Shown here: piece by piece, positions 16,785 through 25,285 of the stretch
Numbering within the stretch: the stretch's first letter is position 1
How the letters are laid out: each line of letters starts with the position of its first letter
Source: Prevotella sp.
Lineage (GTDB): Bacteria > Bacteroidota > Bacteroidia > Bacteroidales > Bacteroidaceae
Assembly (NCBI GenBank): GCA_021636625.1
Contig: JAJWLX010000009.1
Location: forward strand, 1-64,000
DNA length: 64,000 nucleotides
Direction: 5' to 3'
Position numbers and translations under genes: made by a program
Notes under the pieces: model-generated
The model's database searches: none
What the model was told of the DNA's origin: nothing
The model's input: the letters and a program-made list of their open reading frames with translations, nothing else

Positions 16785-17247
16785 ATGATAGCGAGAATTT
16801 GTAATAAATTAAAACGGTTGGCTTTTTATTATAGCCATCCTTTCCTTTGGGGAAAATCAATTCAAATTAATGGTATTCCAAAAATTGGAAGCCCTAAGAA
16901 AATGGTGATAGGAAAATATGTCTCTCTGAATGAGAGCTATATCCAATGTGCGGGGGGGGGTGATTTTGGAAAGTTATGTGACTGTTAGTCATGGAGTTAC
17001 AATACTGACAGCAGGTCTTGATACTAAGGATTATTCTAATCGTTGCTTTTGTGAGAATCGTGAACATGTTTTTGCTTCTGTAGTAATAGGTGAAGGGTCT
17101 TGGTTATGTGCCAATGTTACGGTTACCCCAGGGGTGAAAATTGCGCCAAGAATTATTGTAGCGGCAGGTTCTGTTGTCTCAAAGGATCTTGATAAGAAAG
17201 GGTGGCTCTATGCTGGCATACCTGCAAGACCGATTAAACCATTATAA
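16785..17247 (+). pseudogene. Hexapeptide-repeat acetyltransferase, split at a G9 tract (probably phase-OFF)
   Basis: The first frame (16785-16988) gives GSPKKMVIGKYVSLNESYIQ and then stops after the tract. The other frame continues VILESYVTVSHGVTILTAG, CFCENREHVFASVVIGEGSW, NVTVTPGVKIAPRIIVAAGS and YAGIPARPIKPL, the left-handed beta-helix and end of a LacA/NodL/WcaF-type O-acetyltransferase. The frames join at nine G (16952-16960). With 8 G the protein reads QCAGGVILESY and is 153 residues long, normal for this family. So loss of a single G would switch it on. Confidence 0.87.
16952..16960 (+). repeat. Poly-G tract (9 G) in the hexapeptide acetyltransferase
   Basis: Nine G in the context GTGCGGGGGGGGGTGAT, the longest homopolymer G run in the window, exactly at the frame break. 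Frame ON needs 8, 5 or 11 G. Confidence 0.92.
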
Positions 17248-17275
17248 TATTAAGTACGTTTTAAATTTACATTAA

Positions 17276-18175
17276 ATGATAATAGTTAAATTATGGGGAG
17301 GAATGTGTAACCAAATGTTTCAATATGCTTTTGGTTATGCCTTGGCTAAGGAGCATCGTGACGAGTTGTGCTTTGATGTTGATTTTTATAAAAATCAACC
17401 AGGGCATGTTGCTAAGCGTAAGGTTATCTCTCAAAATGAGTTTCCAGGATTGTCTATGCTGAATTTTTCTCCAAGACCATCCGTCATTAAGTTTTTTGAA
17501 AACAAATATATAAGTCATATTATACGATATAATTTTGGATGTAATTTTAGATTGCCTGGAATACATTTCATGATGGAGAGACTACGTAAATTTTATGATA
17601 ATATACCTTATCGACAGGATGTATCTATAAATTTTTATGATGGTTATTGGCAAAGCGCAAAATATATTCAGAAGTATGAAGAGGAGATTCGGCAGGAGTT
17701 CACTCCTTCTAAGGAGGTACAGGAGGCTATAAACAAATGGAGGAAAAGTGTTGCTTCTGATAATTGTGTAGCTGTTCATGTGAGGCGTGGCGATTATCTT
17801 AATAAAATAAATAATAAGAGTTTTAAAGATAATAATGTCATAGGAAATGTACAATATTATTTGAGAGCAATAGATTATGTAAATTCTAAAATAGAAAATG
17901 CTGTTTTTTGCTTTTTTAGTGATGATATTGAGTGGTGTAGAAAAACTTTTGAGTCGGTAGTGGATAAAGCTGTCTTTGTGGAGAATAAAGGAAAAAATGC
18001 TGCTATCTTAGATTTGTTCTCTATTGCGAGTTGCGAACATGGCATTATGTCTCCAAGTACTTTTAGCTGGTGGGGTAATTGGCTGAGAATTAGAAAAAGA
18101 AATAGTATAGTAGTAGTTCCTAATGGAAATTATGCTTCTAAGGATTTTTTTGATGAAAATTGGGTAAAGATGTAG
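17276..18175 (+). CDS. GT11 alpha-1,2-fucosyltransferase
   Basis: The 299-residue enzyme begins IIVKLWGGMCNQMFQYAFGYALA, contains CVAVHVRRGDYLN (the HxRRGDY GDP-fucose motif of GT11) and ends with GIMSPSTFSWWGNWL. It transfers fucose from GDP-fucose in alpha-1,2 linkage to galactose or a similar acceptor. GDP-fucose synthesis genes are not present here. It has no poly-G tract, in contrast to the GT10 gene, so this fucosylation would be constant while the GT10 one may switch. Confidence 0.92.
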   Translation: MIIVKLWGGMCNQMFQYAFGYALAKEHRDELCFDVDFYKNQPGHVAKRKVISQNEFPGLSMLNFSPRPSVIKFFENKYISHIIRYNFGCNFRLPGIHFMMERLRKFYDNIPYRQDVSINFYDGYWQSAKYIQKYEEEIRQEFTPSKEVQEAINKWRKSVASDNCVAVHVRRGDYLNKINNKSFKDNNVIGNVQYYLRAIDYVNSKIENAVFCFFSDDIEWCRKTFESVVDKAVFVENKGKNAAILDLFSIASCEHGIMSPSTFSWWGNWLRIRKRNSIVVVPNGNYASKDFFDENWVKM

Positions 18176-18179
18176 GGCT

Positions 18180-19001
18180 ATGGAAAATGTTGCAGTAATT
18201 TTGACAGTATATAAGAAGGACAAAGCTTCTTATGTAACATTGGCGATTGATAGTGTTTTGAATCAATCTTATAAGAGTGTCCATTTATATATCGGTGTAG
18301 ATGGACCAGTAGGGGAAGATTTGAAGTCTTGTTTGCAAAGATATGAAACTGATGGACGTGTAACTATAAGTTGGTTCTCTACTAACCGAGGTCTAGCCGT
18401 TGTCTTGAATGATCTTCTCGATGTCTCTTTTGCAGCTGGTTACGAGTATATAGCTCGTATGGATGCGGATGATATATCTATGCCTGACCGTATAGAGAAA
18501 CAGATGAGATTCATGCTGGATCACCCTGCTATAGATGTTGTGGGTGGTGCCATAGAAGAGATAGATGAGGAAGGTGAGAGTAGGGGTAAGACAATTGTTT
18601 ATCCTTCGGGACCAAGGGAGTGCTACGAGTTCTTTTCTAGAAGAAATCCTCATGCTCATCCTGCGGTACTTTTTCGCAAGAGCTTCTTTGATAAGGCTGG
18701 TTGCAAATATCGTCCAGAATATCGCCATAACCAAGACGAGATGTTATGGCTTGATGGTATGAAGGCAGGTACTCAACATGCCAACCTGCCTGATGTGGTA
18801 TTAAAATTCCGCTTTACTGATGCTCTTTTTAAAGAGAGACGTAATGGGTGGGCATATGCAAGAAAGCAATTATATGATAGAAAAATCATCAATGAGACGC
18901 TAGGTTATGGCTTAGGTGCAACTATCTTTGGATATATGATGTTTTGTATGTTGGTATCTCCTCCTTGGGTGAAAAAAATAGCTTATAAATTGTTTAGATA
19001 G
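18180..19001 (+). CDS. GT2 glycosyltransferase
   Basis: A 273-residue GT-A enzyme: VAVILTVYKKDKASYVTLAI, DSVLNQSYKSVHLYIGVDGP, ISWFSTNRGLAVVLNDLL and YIARMDADDISMPDRIEKQM with the DxDD metal site. HPAVLFRKSFFDKAG and YRPEYRHNQDEMLWL follow, a common pattern in beta-1,3-type capsule transferases. It begins four bases after the GT11 gene and is the last transferase of this block. The sugar donor cannot be assigned. Confidence 0.88.
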   Translation: MENVAVILTVYKKDKASYVTLAIDSVLNQSYKSVHLYIGVDGPVGEDLKSCLQRYETDGRVTISWFSTNRGLAVVLNDLLDVSFAAGYEYIARMDADDISMPDRIEKQMRFMLDHPAIDVVGGAIEEIDEEGESRGKTIVYPSGPRECYEFFSRRNPHAHPAVLFRKSFFDKAGCKYRPEYRHNQDEMLWLDGMKAGTQHANLPDVVLKFRFTDALFKERRNGWAYARKQLYDRKIINETLGYGLGATIFGYMMFCMLVSPPWVKKIAYKLFR

Positions 19002-19198
19002 AGAATGAGGATATATCTCTCGTGTCATACACACCTTCCGAAAAGAATGGATTTTTCTCGCAGATAGTTTGGCATTCTCAATTTTTTGTTGTGGTTTTGC
19101 AAATATTAGGTGAATACCCTGGAATGGGTGATTGCATAAATAATAATACTGCGAAACACTTTTCATAAATAGATTTTTAATTCTTACAAAATAATAAT

Positions 19199-19237
19199 AG
19201 GCGTTGCTTGGCTTGATAAAAAGCTAGGCAATGCCTA
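19199..19237 (+). terminator. Stem-loop between the transferase block and the aldolase block
   Basis: TAGGCGTTGCTTGGCTT at 19199-19215 pairs with AAGCTAGGCAATGCCTA at 19221-19237 (some G-U pairs, six-base loop). No T-run follows, so it may be a processing or attenuation stem rather than a full terminator. The rest of the 260-base gap (19002-19262) shows no gene. Confidence 0.45.
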
Positions 19238-19262
19238 ATGGCTTATGATCTTTTTATTGGTT

Positions 19263-20105
19263 ATGCTTAAATTAATGTACATTACAAATCAACCTGAAAT
19301 TGCTCAAATTGCAGAAAATGCTGGGGTTGATTGGATCTTTGTAGATATGGAATTTATAGGCAAAGATAAGAGGCAAGGAGGATTGGATACGGTGCAAAAT
19401 CACCATACAATAGGTGATGTACGTAATATCAAACAATCAGTAAGCAAAGCTAAGGTCTTGGTTCGGGTTAATCCAATGCATCAAGCATTAGAAAATTACC
19501 CATCATCTGAGGATGAAATAAATATGGTAATTGAAGCTGGTGCAGATATTGTAATGTTGCCATTCTTTCATTCGGTTAATGAAGTAAAGAACTTTATTAA
19601 TATAGTTGGTGGGAGAGCCAAAACTTGTCTCCTTTTGGAAACACCTGCTGCTGCAATTCTAATTGACGAAATTCTTCAAATCCCAGGAATAGACATGATT
19701 CATATCGGGCTAAATGATTTGCATTTGGCTATGGGAATGACTTTTATGTTTCAGTTGCTAACGGATGGAATCGTCGATCAATTGTCTCAAAAAATAAGAG
19801 CAAAGAACATTCCTTTTGGTTTTGGAGGTATTGCTAGAATGAATTCTGGTATGTTGTCAGGAGCGGCAGTTCTAAAAGAACATTATAGATTGGGATCTTC
19901 TATGGTTATCGTTAGTCGAAGTTTTTGTAATGCCGATTTTATAAAAGATAAATGTAAACTTGAACAGATATTTACAGAAGGAATACAGGAACTTCGTAAT
20001 TTGGAAAAAGAAGCAGAGAATGCTGCTAATTATTTTAAAGATAATCATAGAAATGTAGAAAAGGCGGTTGACGCAATTGTTGAACTTATAAATAAAAAAA
20101 TATGA
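19263..20105 (+). CDS. HpcH/HpaI-family aldolase
   Basis: A class II pyruvate-type aldolase of 280 residues. It has AENAGVDWIFVDMEFIGKD, VLVRVNPMHQ with the pyruvate-binding Arg, EAGADIVMLPFF, CLLLETPAAAI with the metal-ligand Glu, and IHIGLNDLHLAMG with the second metal ligand Asp. Relatives join or split a 2-keto acid and an aldehyde. The start ATG at 19263 is chosen as nearest the conserved strand. The last four bases overlap the decarboxylase gene (ATGA). Together with the following decarboxylase and the aminotransferase at 22030 it may build a small amine or amino acid for the glycan. Confidence 0.85.
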   Translation: MLKLMYITNQPEIAQIAENAGVDWIFVDMEFIGKDKRQGGLDTVQNHHTIGDVRNIKQSVSKAKVLVRVNPMHQALENYPSSEDEINMVIEAGADIVMLPFFHSVNEVKNFINIVGGRAKTCLLLETPAAAILIDEILQIPGIDMIHIGLNDLHLAMGMTFMFQLLTDGIVDQLSQKIRAKNIPFGFGGIARMNSGMLSGAAVLKEHYRLGSSMVIVSRSFCNADFIKDKCKLEQIFTEGIQELRNLEKEAENAANYFKDNHRNVEKAVDAIVELINKKI

Positions 20106-21313
20106 TTGTAAATAAAAACGTTATAGGTAATCTTAGAAAGGTATATGGGGATGCTTTTTATCTTTTGGACAGTGAGCAGTTTGTAAAGAATTTCAATGAG
20201 ATAAAGGATGCATTTGCAAAGATATATCCTAAATTTAATGTAGCTTACAGCTATAAGACTAATTATACTCCAAAGTTTTGTAAGCTCATAAAACAACTTG
20301 GTGGATATGCAGAGGTTGTTAGTGAAATGGAACTGGAGATAGCAAAAAGGGTTGGTTGCAAAAGTAGCCAAATTATCTGGAATGGACCTATTAAGAATGT
20401 GCCCCTTATGGAAGAATTCTTGCTGTTTGGAGGAACTGTTAATATTGACTCTAAAGAAGAATTAGAGGAAATTAAGCTGTTGTCATTGCGACACAAAGAG
20501 AATGTTTTAAATGTTGGAATTCGCTGCAACTATGATGTAAACGATGGTGTTATAAGTCGATTTGGATTTGATATAAATGGTAATGATTTCCAGGATGCTA
20601 TAGATTTTGTAACTACTACAAATAATGTAAGATTAATCAACTTTCAATGTCATTTTGCAAAGCGTCAGTTAGATTATTGGCCGGCACGTGCTAAAGGAAT
20701 GATAGATTTGATAGATAGACTTGGTATTATTCCAGAACGTATAGACATTGGTGGTGGCTTGTATGGTAAAATGGCACCTTCGCTGAAAGCACAGTTTACC
20801 ACTCAAATCCCTACTTATCAAGAGTATGCGGAGAGTGTTGCCCATATTTTTGCAGATTATTTTGCAGATAAGGAAAAGAAGCCCGAATTGTTAATAGAGC
20901 CTGGTAGTGCTATTGTGGGAGATTGTATGAGATTTGTTGGAACAGTGAAGACAATCAAAGATATTCGAGGCAAGAAATTTGCAACCATCTTGGGTAGTCA
21001 AAAAAATATTAGTATGAGTGGGGTTAACCCACCAATGGAAGTTATTTCAATGGGTGAGCCACAAGAAGACTATCATGACCTAGATTTTGTTGGATATACT
21101 TGTATTGAGGGTGATGTGATTTACCATAATTATTCTGGTAAATTAGCTCATGAGGATGCTGTTGTGATAAGCAATTGTGGCAGTTATTCTCTAGTGATGA
21201 AGCCTCCTTTTATTCTTCCGAATTTCCCTGTGCTTGATATCTGTAGTGGTGAGGTAGAAGTGGTTAAACGAGGAGAATCTTTTGATGACTTATTTCAGAC
21301 TTTTAATTTTTAA
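20102..21313 (+). CDS. PLP-dependent decarboxylase, diaminopimelate/ornithine decarboxylase-like (fold III)
   Basis: A 403-residue alanine-racemase-fold enzyme. VAYSYKTNYTP contains the PLP lysine, AEVVSEMELEIA and IIWNGPIK follow, then RIDIGGGLYGKM (phosphate loop), EPGSAIVGD (substrate carboxylate/PLP Arg region varies) and YTCIEGDVIYH with the active-site Cys. The family decarboxylates amino acids such as diaminopimelate, ornithine or carboxynorspermidine. Context in a capsule locus next to an aldolase argues for a specialised substrate, not lysine synthesis. It overlaps the aldolase gene by four bases. Confidence 0.85.
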   Translation: MIVNKNVIGNLRKVYGDAFYLLDSEQFVKNFNEIKDAFAKIYPKFNVAYSYKTNYTPKFCKLIKQLGGYAEVVSEMELEIAKRVGCKSSQIIWNGPIKNVPLMEEFLLFGGTVNIDSKEELEEIKLLSLRHKENVLNVGIRCNYDVNDGVISRFGFDINGNDFQDAIDFVTTTNNVRLINFQCHFAKRQLDYWPARAKGMIDLIDRLGIIPERIDIGGGLYGKMAPSLKAQFTTQIPTYQEYAESVAHIFADYFADKEKKPELLIEPGSAIVGDCMRFVGTVKTIKDIRGKKFATILGSQKNISMSGVNPPMEVISMGEPQEDYHDLDFVGYTCIEGDVIYHNYSGKLAHEDAVVISNCGSYSLVMKPPFILPNFPVLDICSGEVEVVKRGESFDDLFQTFNF

Positions 21314-21316
21314 ATT

Positions 21317-22009
21317 ATGTGGCTTAAATTCAATCTATTACTAAAGCGCTTATTCGACTTTTGCTCAACTTCTGTAGCGATTGTCATATTGACTCCTTTG
21401 TGGTTGGTGATTTCTATTATAATAAAGAAAGATTCTAAAGGGCCAATTTTGTTTAAGCAAGGAAGAAGAACAAGAGATGGACGTATATTTAAAATGTGGA
21501 AGTTTCGTTCTATGGTTGTTAATGCAGAACAAATGGGGGCTGGGTTGTTCAGCTATGCTAATGATCCACGTGTTACAAGAGTGGGAGCTTTCCTACGCAA
21601 AACCTCATTAGATGAGCTACCGCAATTGTTTAATGTGTGGCTAGGAGAAATTTCTATAGTAGGTCCTCGCCCTTGTGTAACCTATGAGTTAGGAGATTTT
21701 GACACTCTTAACAAAAAGTATAAAAAGCGTTTTGAAATGAAAGGCGGAATTACGGGATTGGCCCAGTGTAAAGGACGTAATGATAATTCTTGGGATGAAA
21801 AGGCTACCTTGGATAATGAGTATATAGAACGTTTTAAGAAAGAAGGATTTCTGTTGGATATAAAAATCCTTTGGTGGTCAATAGTAAAAGTCTTAAAAAC
21901 AGAGAATATCAATGAGGAAAAAATAGGAGAGGGACTAAGTGATGAGGAATCTGCAGAGTTGGCAGAAGAGGAAATTATCAGAATTGCCCATCTTCCAGAT
22001 AATGAATAA
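21317..22009 (+). CDS. Initiating sugar-phosphate transferase (PglC/WcaJ-type)
   Basis: The enzyme attaches the first sugar-phosphate to undecaprenyl phosphate at the inner membrane. The 230-residue product has one N-terminal membrane helix (LFDFCSTSVAIVILTPLWLVI), then KGPILFKQGRRTRDGRIFKM, WKFRSM, DPRVTRVGAFLRKTSLDELPQ, where the catalytic Asp-Glu pair lies, and LFNVWLGEISIVGPRP. This is the small single-domain form. It sits between the decarboxylase (three bases upstream) and the aminotransferase genes, which suggests that these enzymes feed the same glycan. Confidence 0.92.
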   Translation: MWLKFNLLLKRLFDFCSTSVAIVILTPLWLVISIIIKKDSKGPILFKQGRRTRDGRIFKMWKFRSMVVNAEQMGAGLFSYANDPRVTRVGAFLRKTSLDELPQLFNVWLGEISIVGPRPCVTYELGDFDTLNKKYKKRFEMKGGITGLAQCKGRNDNSWDEKATLDNEYIERFKKEGFLLDIKILWWSIVKVLKTENINEEKIGEGLSDEESAELAEEEIIRIAHLPDNE

Positions 22010-22029
22010 TATATTTAAATAGTTATAGT

Positions 22030-22962
22030 ATGGCAAAGACAGATGTAGTCAATAGATTTATTTGGCTAAAAGGAGAAATCATGAATGTGAATAGTGCTAT
22101 GGTAAATGTGCTGTCACCAACTTCTCAATTTGGACTAAATGTTTTTGAGGGAATCCCATGTTATTGGAATGATGATGAGAAGCAGTTGTATGCTTTTCGT
22201 CTATCAGAGCATTATAATCGATTATTGAGAAGTGCAAAGTTGATTCAGATAGATTGTAAGTATTCAAAAGAGGATTTTAAAAAGGCTTTGGTGGATACAG
22301 TAAGAGCAAATGAGTATGATGAGAATCTTTCTGTGCGTCAGACTCTTTTTGTTGATGGATTTGGCTCTTGGGGATCTGATGGTCCAGTTGAAATGTTTGT
22401 TGCTCCAATTCCTCGTGGTAGAACTAGTGCAGAATACAATAAAAAAGGTTTGAATTGTTGTATCACTTCGTGGCGTCGAATTAGTGACGAGAATCTTTCT
22501 CCTCGTATCAAGTGTGGTGCCAATTATATAAATTCACGTGTGGGACAACGTGAAGCTTTACGTAATGGCTATGATACTTGTATCTTTTTGAATGATAAGG
22601 GGAAAGTAGCAGAAGGTCCAGGTAGTTGCTTTTTTATGGTAAAGGATCATACGCTTATAACTCCACAACTGACAGATAGTGTCCTGGAATCAATTACCCG
22701 TGATACGATAATCCAAATAGCTCAGAAAGAACTAGGGCTAAATGTTGTGGAACGCACAATTGATAGAACTGAGGTCTATTTGGCTGATGAGGCATTTTTA
22801 TGTGGTTCTGCTATGGAGATTACTCCAATTTTAACCATTGATGGATATATGTTGGGTAATGGAGCGGCTGGTGAGAATACGAAAAAAATCCATAAGGCTT
22901 ATTTGGATGCTGTAAGAGGATTTAATAAAAATAGAAGGGATTGGTTAACACCGATATATTAA
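22030..22962 (+). CDS. Class IV aminotransferase (branched-chain aminotransferase-like)
   Basis: A 310-residue PLP enzyme of fold type IV. It has SQFGLNVFEGIPCYW, AFRLSEHYNRLLRSAKL, LSPRIKCGANYINS with the PLP lysine, IFLNDKGKVAEGPGSCFFMV and the SAMEITPI block of the BCAT/DAAA family. Such enzymes transaminate 2-keto acids from glutamate. In this operon it would fit amination of the keto acid made by the HpaI-like aldolase. A general role in branched-chain amino-acid metabolism is the less likely alternative, given the surroundings. Confidence 0.87.
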   Translation: MAKTDVVNRFIWLKGEIMNVNSAMVNVLSPTSQFGLNVFEGIPCYWNDDEKQLYAFRLSEHYNRLLRSAKLIQIDCKYSKEDFKKALVDTVRANEYDENLSVRQTLFVDGFGSWGSDGPVEMFVAPIPRGRTSAEYNKKGLNCCITSWRRISDENLSPRIKCGANYINSRVGQREALRNGYDTCIFLNDKGKVAEGPGSCFFMVKDHTLITPQLTDSVLESITRDTIIQIAQKELGLNVVERTIDRTEVYLADEAFLCGSAMEITPILTIDGYMLGNGAAGENTKKIHKAYLDAVRGFNKNRRDWLTPIY

Positions 22963-23073
22963 GTTTTAGTCTATTCCATAATCGGTCAATTTCTGTTATT
23001 ATTTTGTTTATAATGCAGAAAAGTTATATTCTTAATATACCTTTAGGGTGCGTAATTTGAATTTATAAATCTT

Positions 23074-25020
23074 ATGAATTTTATTTCAAAACTGAGAGAA
23101 TGGTATTTTACTAAAAATGCCCTTCCATACTGGTGTGTGCTTATCCTCGACTGTCTAATCCTTTTGTTTTCAGGTATATTATGCTATTATTTGGATCATG
23201 GGGGCAGCGAACTGACAAATAACTTCTGGCCGCTTCTGGGTACGCTATGCGTCTATCTCATAGCCTATCTGATAGGCATCCGGCTGATGCACACTTACCA
23301 GGCTATCATCCGCTACTCTTCGTTTGTTGATTTGACCCGTGTCGCATCTGCCAATGCCATCGGCTTCGTTATCATTGCCATAGCCCGATATTACGTTCAT
23401 GTGGATAGATGGTTGGAGCCAGTGCGTATTCGTGAACTGTTCTTGACCTTCCTCATCGCTACCCTGATGATGACGGCTTTGCGTGTGGTTGTAAAAATGT
23501 TATACGACTCGATGCATACGGGCAAGGCGACACGTGTGTTTATCTATGGTACGCACAGTGGTGGCGTGGGTCTGGCGAAGATGATTCGCAGCACCAAACC
23601 TTCTCGGTTTGTCCTGAAGGGATTCGTGAGTGATACCGTGAACGGAAAGGGCAAGTATATGATGGGCGTGGAGATATTCCGCAACGATGCGCATCTGGTG
23701 GATGAAATGAAGAAGGTGAATGCTGATGCTTTGCTGGTTTCTCCTTTGAAGAGTGAGGAACTGCGCAAGAATACGGAGATGATTAACAGCCTGGTGGATA
23801 ACGACATCAAGCTCTTCGTATTGACGGGTGCGCTGGAATGGGATGGCAAGAGTAATTTCGAGCATTCACAAATCAAGGAGGTGGATATCGAGGATCTTCT
23901 GCCTCGTGAGAAGATTGAGGTGGATATGAAGGCTGTGGGTAATCTGCTGTCTGGCAAGCGTATCCTGATAACGGGTGCGGCTGGAAGCATCGGCAGCGAG
24001 ATGGTGAGACAGATTGCTATCTATCAGCCGAATGAACTCATCTTGGTGGATCAAGCTGAGACTCCATTGCATGACGTTCGTCTGATGATGGCGAAGAAAT
24101 TTCCGCAAATCAAGGCGTTTACCTTGATGGCGAGCATCCAGAACAAGCCTAGAATGGAGGAAATCTTTGCGGAGCACAGACCTGATTTCGTTTTCCATGC
24201 GGCTGCTTATAAGCATGTGCCGATGATGGAGGATAACCCGAGTGAGAGTGTACAGAATAATGTGGATGGCACGAGGGTTATTGCTGACTTGAGCGTGAAG
24301 TATGGCGTAAGGAAATTTGTGATGATTTCTACCGACAAGGCTGTGAATCCTACCAACGTGATGGGCTGCTCGAAGCGTATCTGCGAAATCTATGTGCAGA
24401 GCCTGGACAAGGCTATCAAGGAAGGCAAGATCTTTGCCGAAGGCTGTCTGGATGCAGATGGTATGGCGAAGAAGGCGGTGACTCAATTTGTGACCACTCG
24501 TTTCGGAAACGTATTGGGCAGCAATGGCTCGGTGATTCCGCTCTTCAAGGAGCAGATTAAAAACGGCGGTCCTGTGACGGTGACGCATCCTGATATCATC
24601 CGCTTCTTCATGTTGATTCCTGAGGCTTGCAAACTCGTCTTGGAGGCTGGTACAATGGGAAATGGCGGTGAGATTTACGTGTTCGACATGGGCAAGCCTG
24701 TGAAAATCGTGGATTTGGCGAAGCGCATGATTCGCCTGAGCGGTGCTAAGGACGTGGAGATCAAGTTCACAGGTCTTCGTGACGGCGAGAAGCTCTACGA
24801 GGAGGTGCTTAACGACAAGGAGGTGACGCTCCCTACTTTCCACAAGAAAATCAAGATAGCGAAGGTGCGTGAGTATGACTATGCCGACGTATGCCAGGAG
24901 TTGGATGAATTGTCAAGCATTGCCTTGAGTTTCGACGACATGAAGATAGTGGGCAAGATGAAGCAAATCGTGCCGGAGTACAAGAGTCAGCACTCGAAAT
25001 ACCAGGCGCTGGATAAATAA
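23074..25020 (+). CDS. CapD/WbpM-type membrane nucleoside-diphosphate-sugar dehydratase (EPS-1)
   Basis: The 648-residue protein has four N-terminal membrane helices, a nucleotide-binding domain and a C-terminal SDR domain: ILITGAAGSIGSEMVRQI, HAAAYKHVPMMEDNP, TDKAVNPTNVMGCSKRICE, TTRFGNVLGSNGSVIP and GLRDGEKLYEEVL. It converts UDP-GlcNAc to the 4-keto-6-deoxy sugar. The catalytic triad variant TDKA...MGCSK places it with WbpM-like enzymes. It closes EPS-1; a terminator follows. An about 80-percent-like paralogue starts EPS-2 (50837), and a third, fossil tail exists at 28990-29121. Compared with the GT core its base composition is much richer in GC. Confidence 0.93.
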   Translation: MNFISKLREWYFTKNALPYWCVLILDCLILLFSGILCYYLDHGGSELTNNFWPLLGTLCVYLIAYLIGIRLMHTYQAIIRYSSFVDLTRVASANAIGFVIIAIARYYVHVDRWLEPVRIRELFLTFLIATLMMTALRVVVKMLYDSMHTGKATRVFIYGTHSGGVGLAKMIRSTKPSRFVLKGFVSDTVNGKGKYMMGVEIFRNDAHLVDEMKKVNADALLVSPLKSEELRKNTEMINSLVDNDIKLFVLTGALEWDGKSNFEHSQIKEVDIEDLLPREKIEVDMKAVGNLLSGKRILITGAAGSIGSEMVRQIAIYQPNELILVDQAETPLHDVRLMMAKKFPQIKAFTLMASIQNKPRMEEIFAEHRPDFVFHAAAYKHVPMMEDNPSESVQNNVDGTRVIADLSVKYGVRKFVMISTDKAVNPTNVMGCSKRICEIYVQSLDKAIKEGKIFAEGCLDADGMAKKAVTQFVTTRFGNVLGSNGSVIPLFKEQIKNGGPVTVTHPDIIRFFMLIPEACKLVLEAGTMGNGGEIYVFDMGKPVKIVDLAKRMIRLSGAKDVEIKFTGLRDGEKLYEEVLNDKEVTLPTFHKKIKIAKVREYDYADVCQELDELSSIALSFDDMKIVGKMKQIVPEYKSQHSKYQALDK

Positions 25021-25065
25021 CGTAATACCAAGCTTTGGAAAGATAAGCTGGTAGATAGAAATAAG

Positions 25066-25112
25066 AAATCCCGGCTCGGAGATTCTGCGAAATCTCTGGG
25101 TCGGGATTTTTG
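25066..25112 (+). terminator. Rho-independent terminator after EPS-1
   Basis: AAATCCCGGCTCGGAGATT (25066-25084) pairs with AATCTCTGGGTCGGGATTT, followed by a T-run. The same stem sequence is used at 31026-31079. Confidence 0.85.
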
Positions 25113-25250
25113 CGTTTGTATTGGGGTAGTGGATGGGACCTTTTTCAGGATGAGACAGTTTGTGGTTACAAGGGGGAGAGATATGCTTGGAGAATGTGTA
25201 AAAATATATAAAAAGATAAGGTAACAAGTGCATTTTTGAGTTTAATTGCG

Positions 25251-25258
25251 TAACTTTG
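25251..25258 (+). promoter_or_regulatory. -7 box for the ATPase/nuclease pair
   Basis: TAACTTTG at 25251-25258, followed by GCA, matches the TAnnTTTG pattern, 28 bases before the ATG at 25286. A clear -33 element at the usual distance is not seen. Confidence 0.5.
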
Positions 25259-25285
25259 CATTTAAACATTCATTATAATAAAGAT

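Noticed and set aside
7092..16960. Explanation of all three broken genes as assembly errors only
   Set aside because: It cannot be excluded from the sequence, but five tracts of this kind within 10 kb of AT-rich DNA, all in decorating genes, are hard to explain by error. The tracts themselves remain unusual even if a length is wrong.
23866..24843. A 325-codon minus-strand frame within the CapD gene, with similar long frames opposite ugd and the NusG-like gene
   Set aside because: His/Leu-rich antisense shadows of conserved genes; no start signals or domain patterns.
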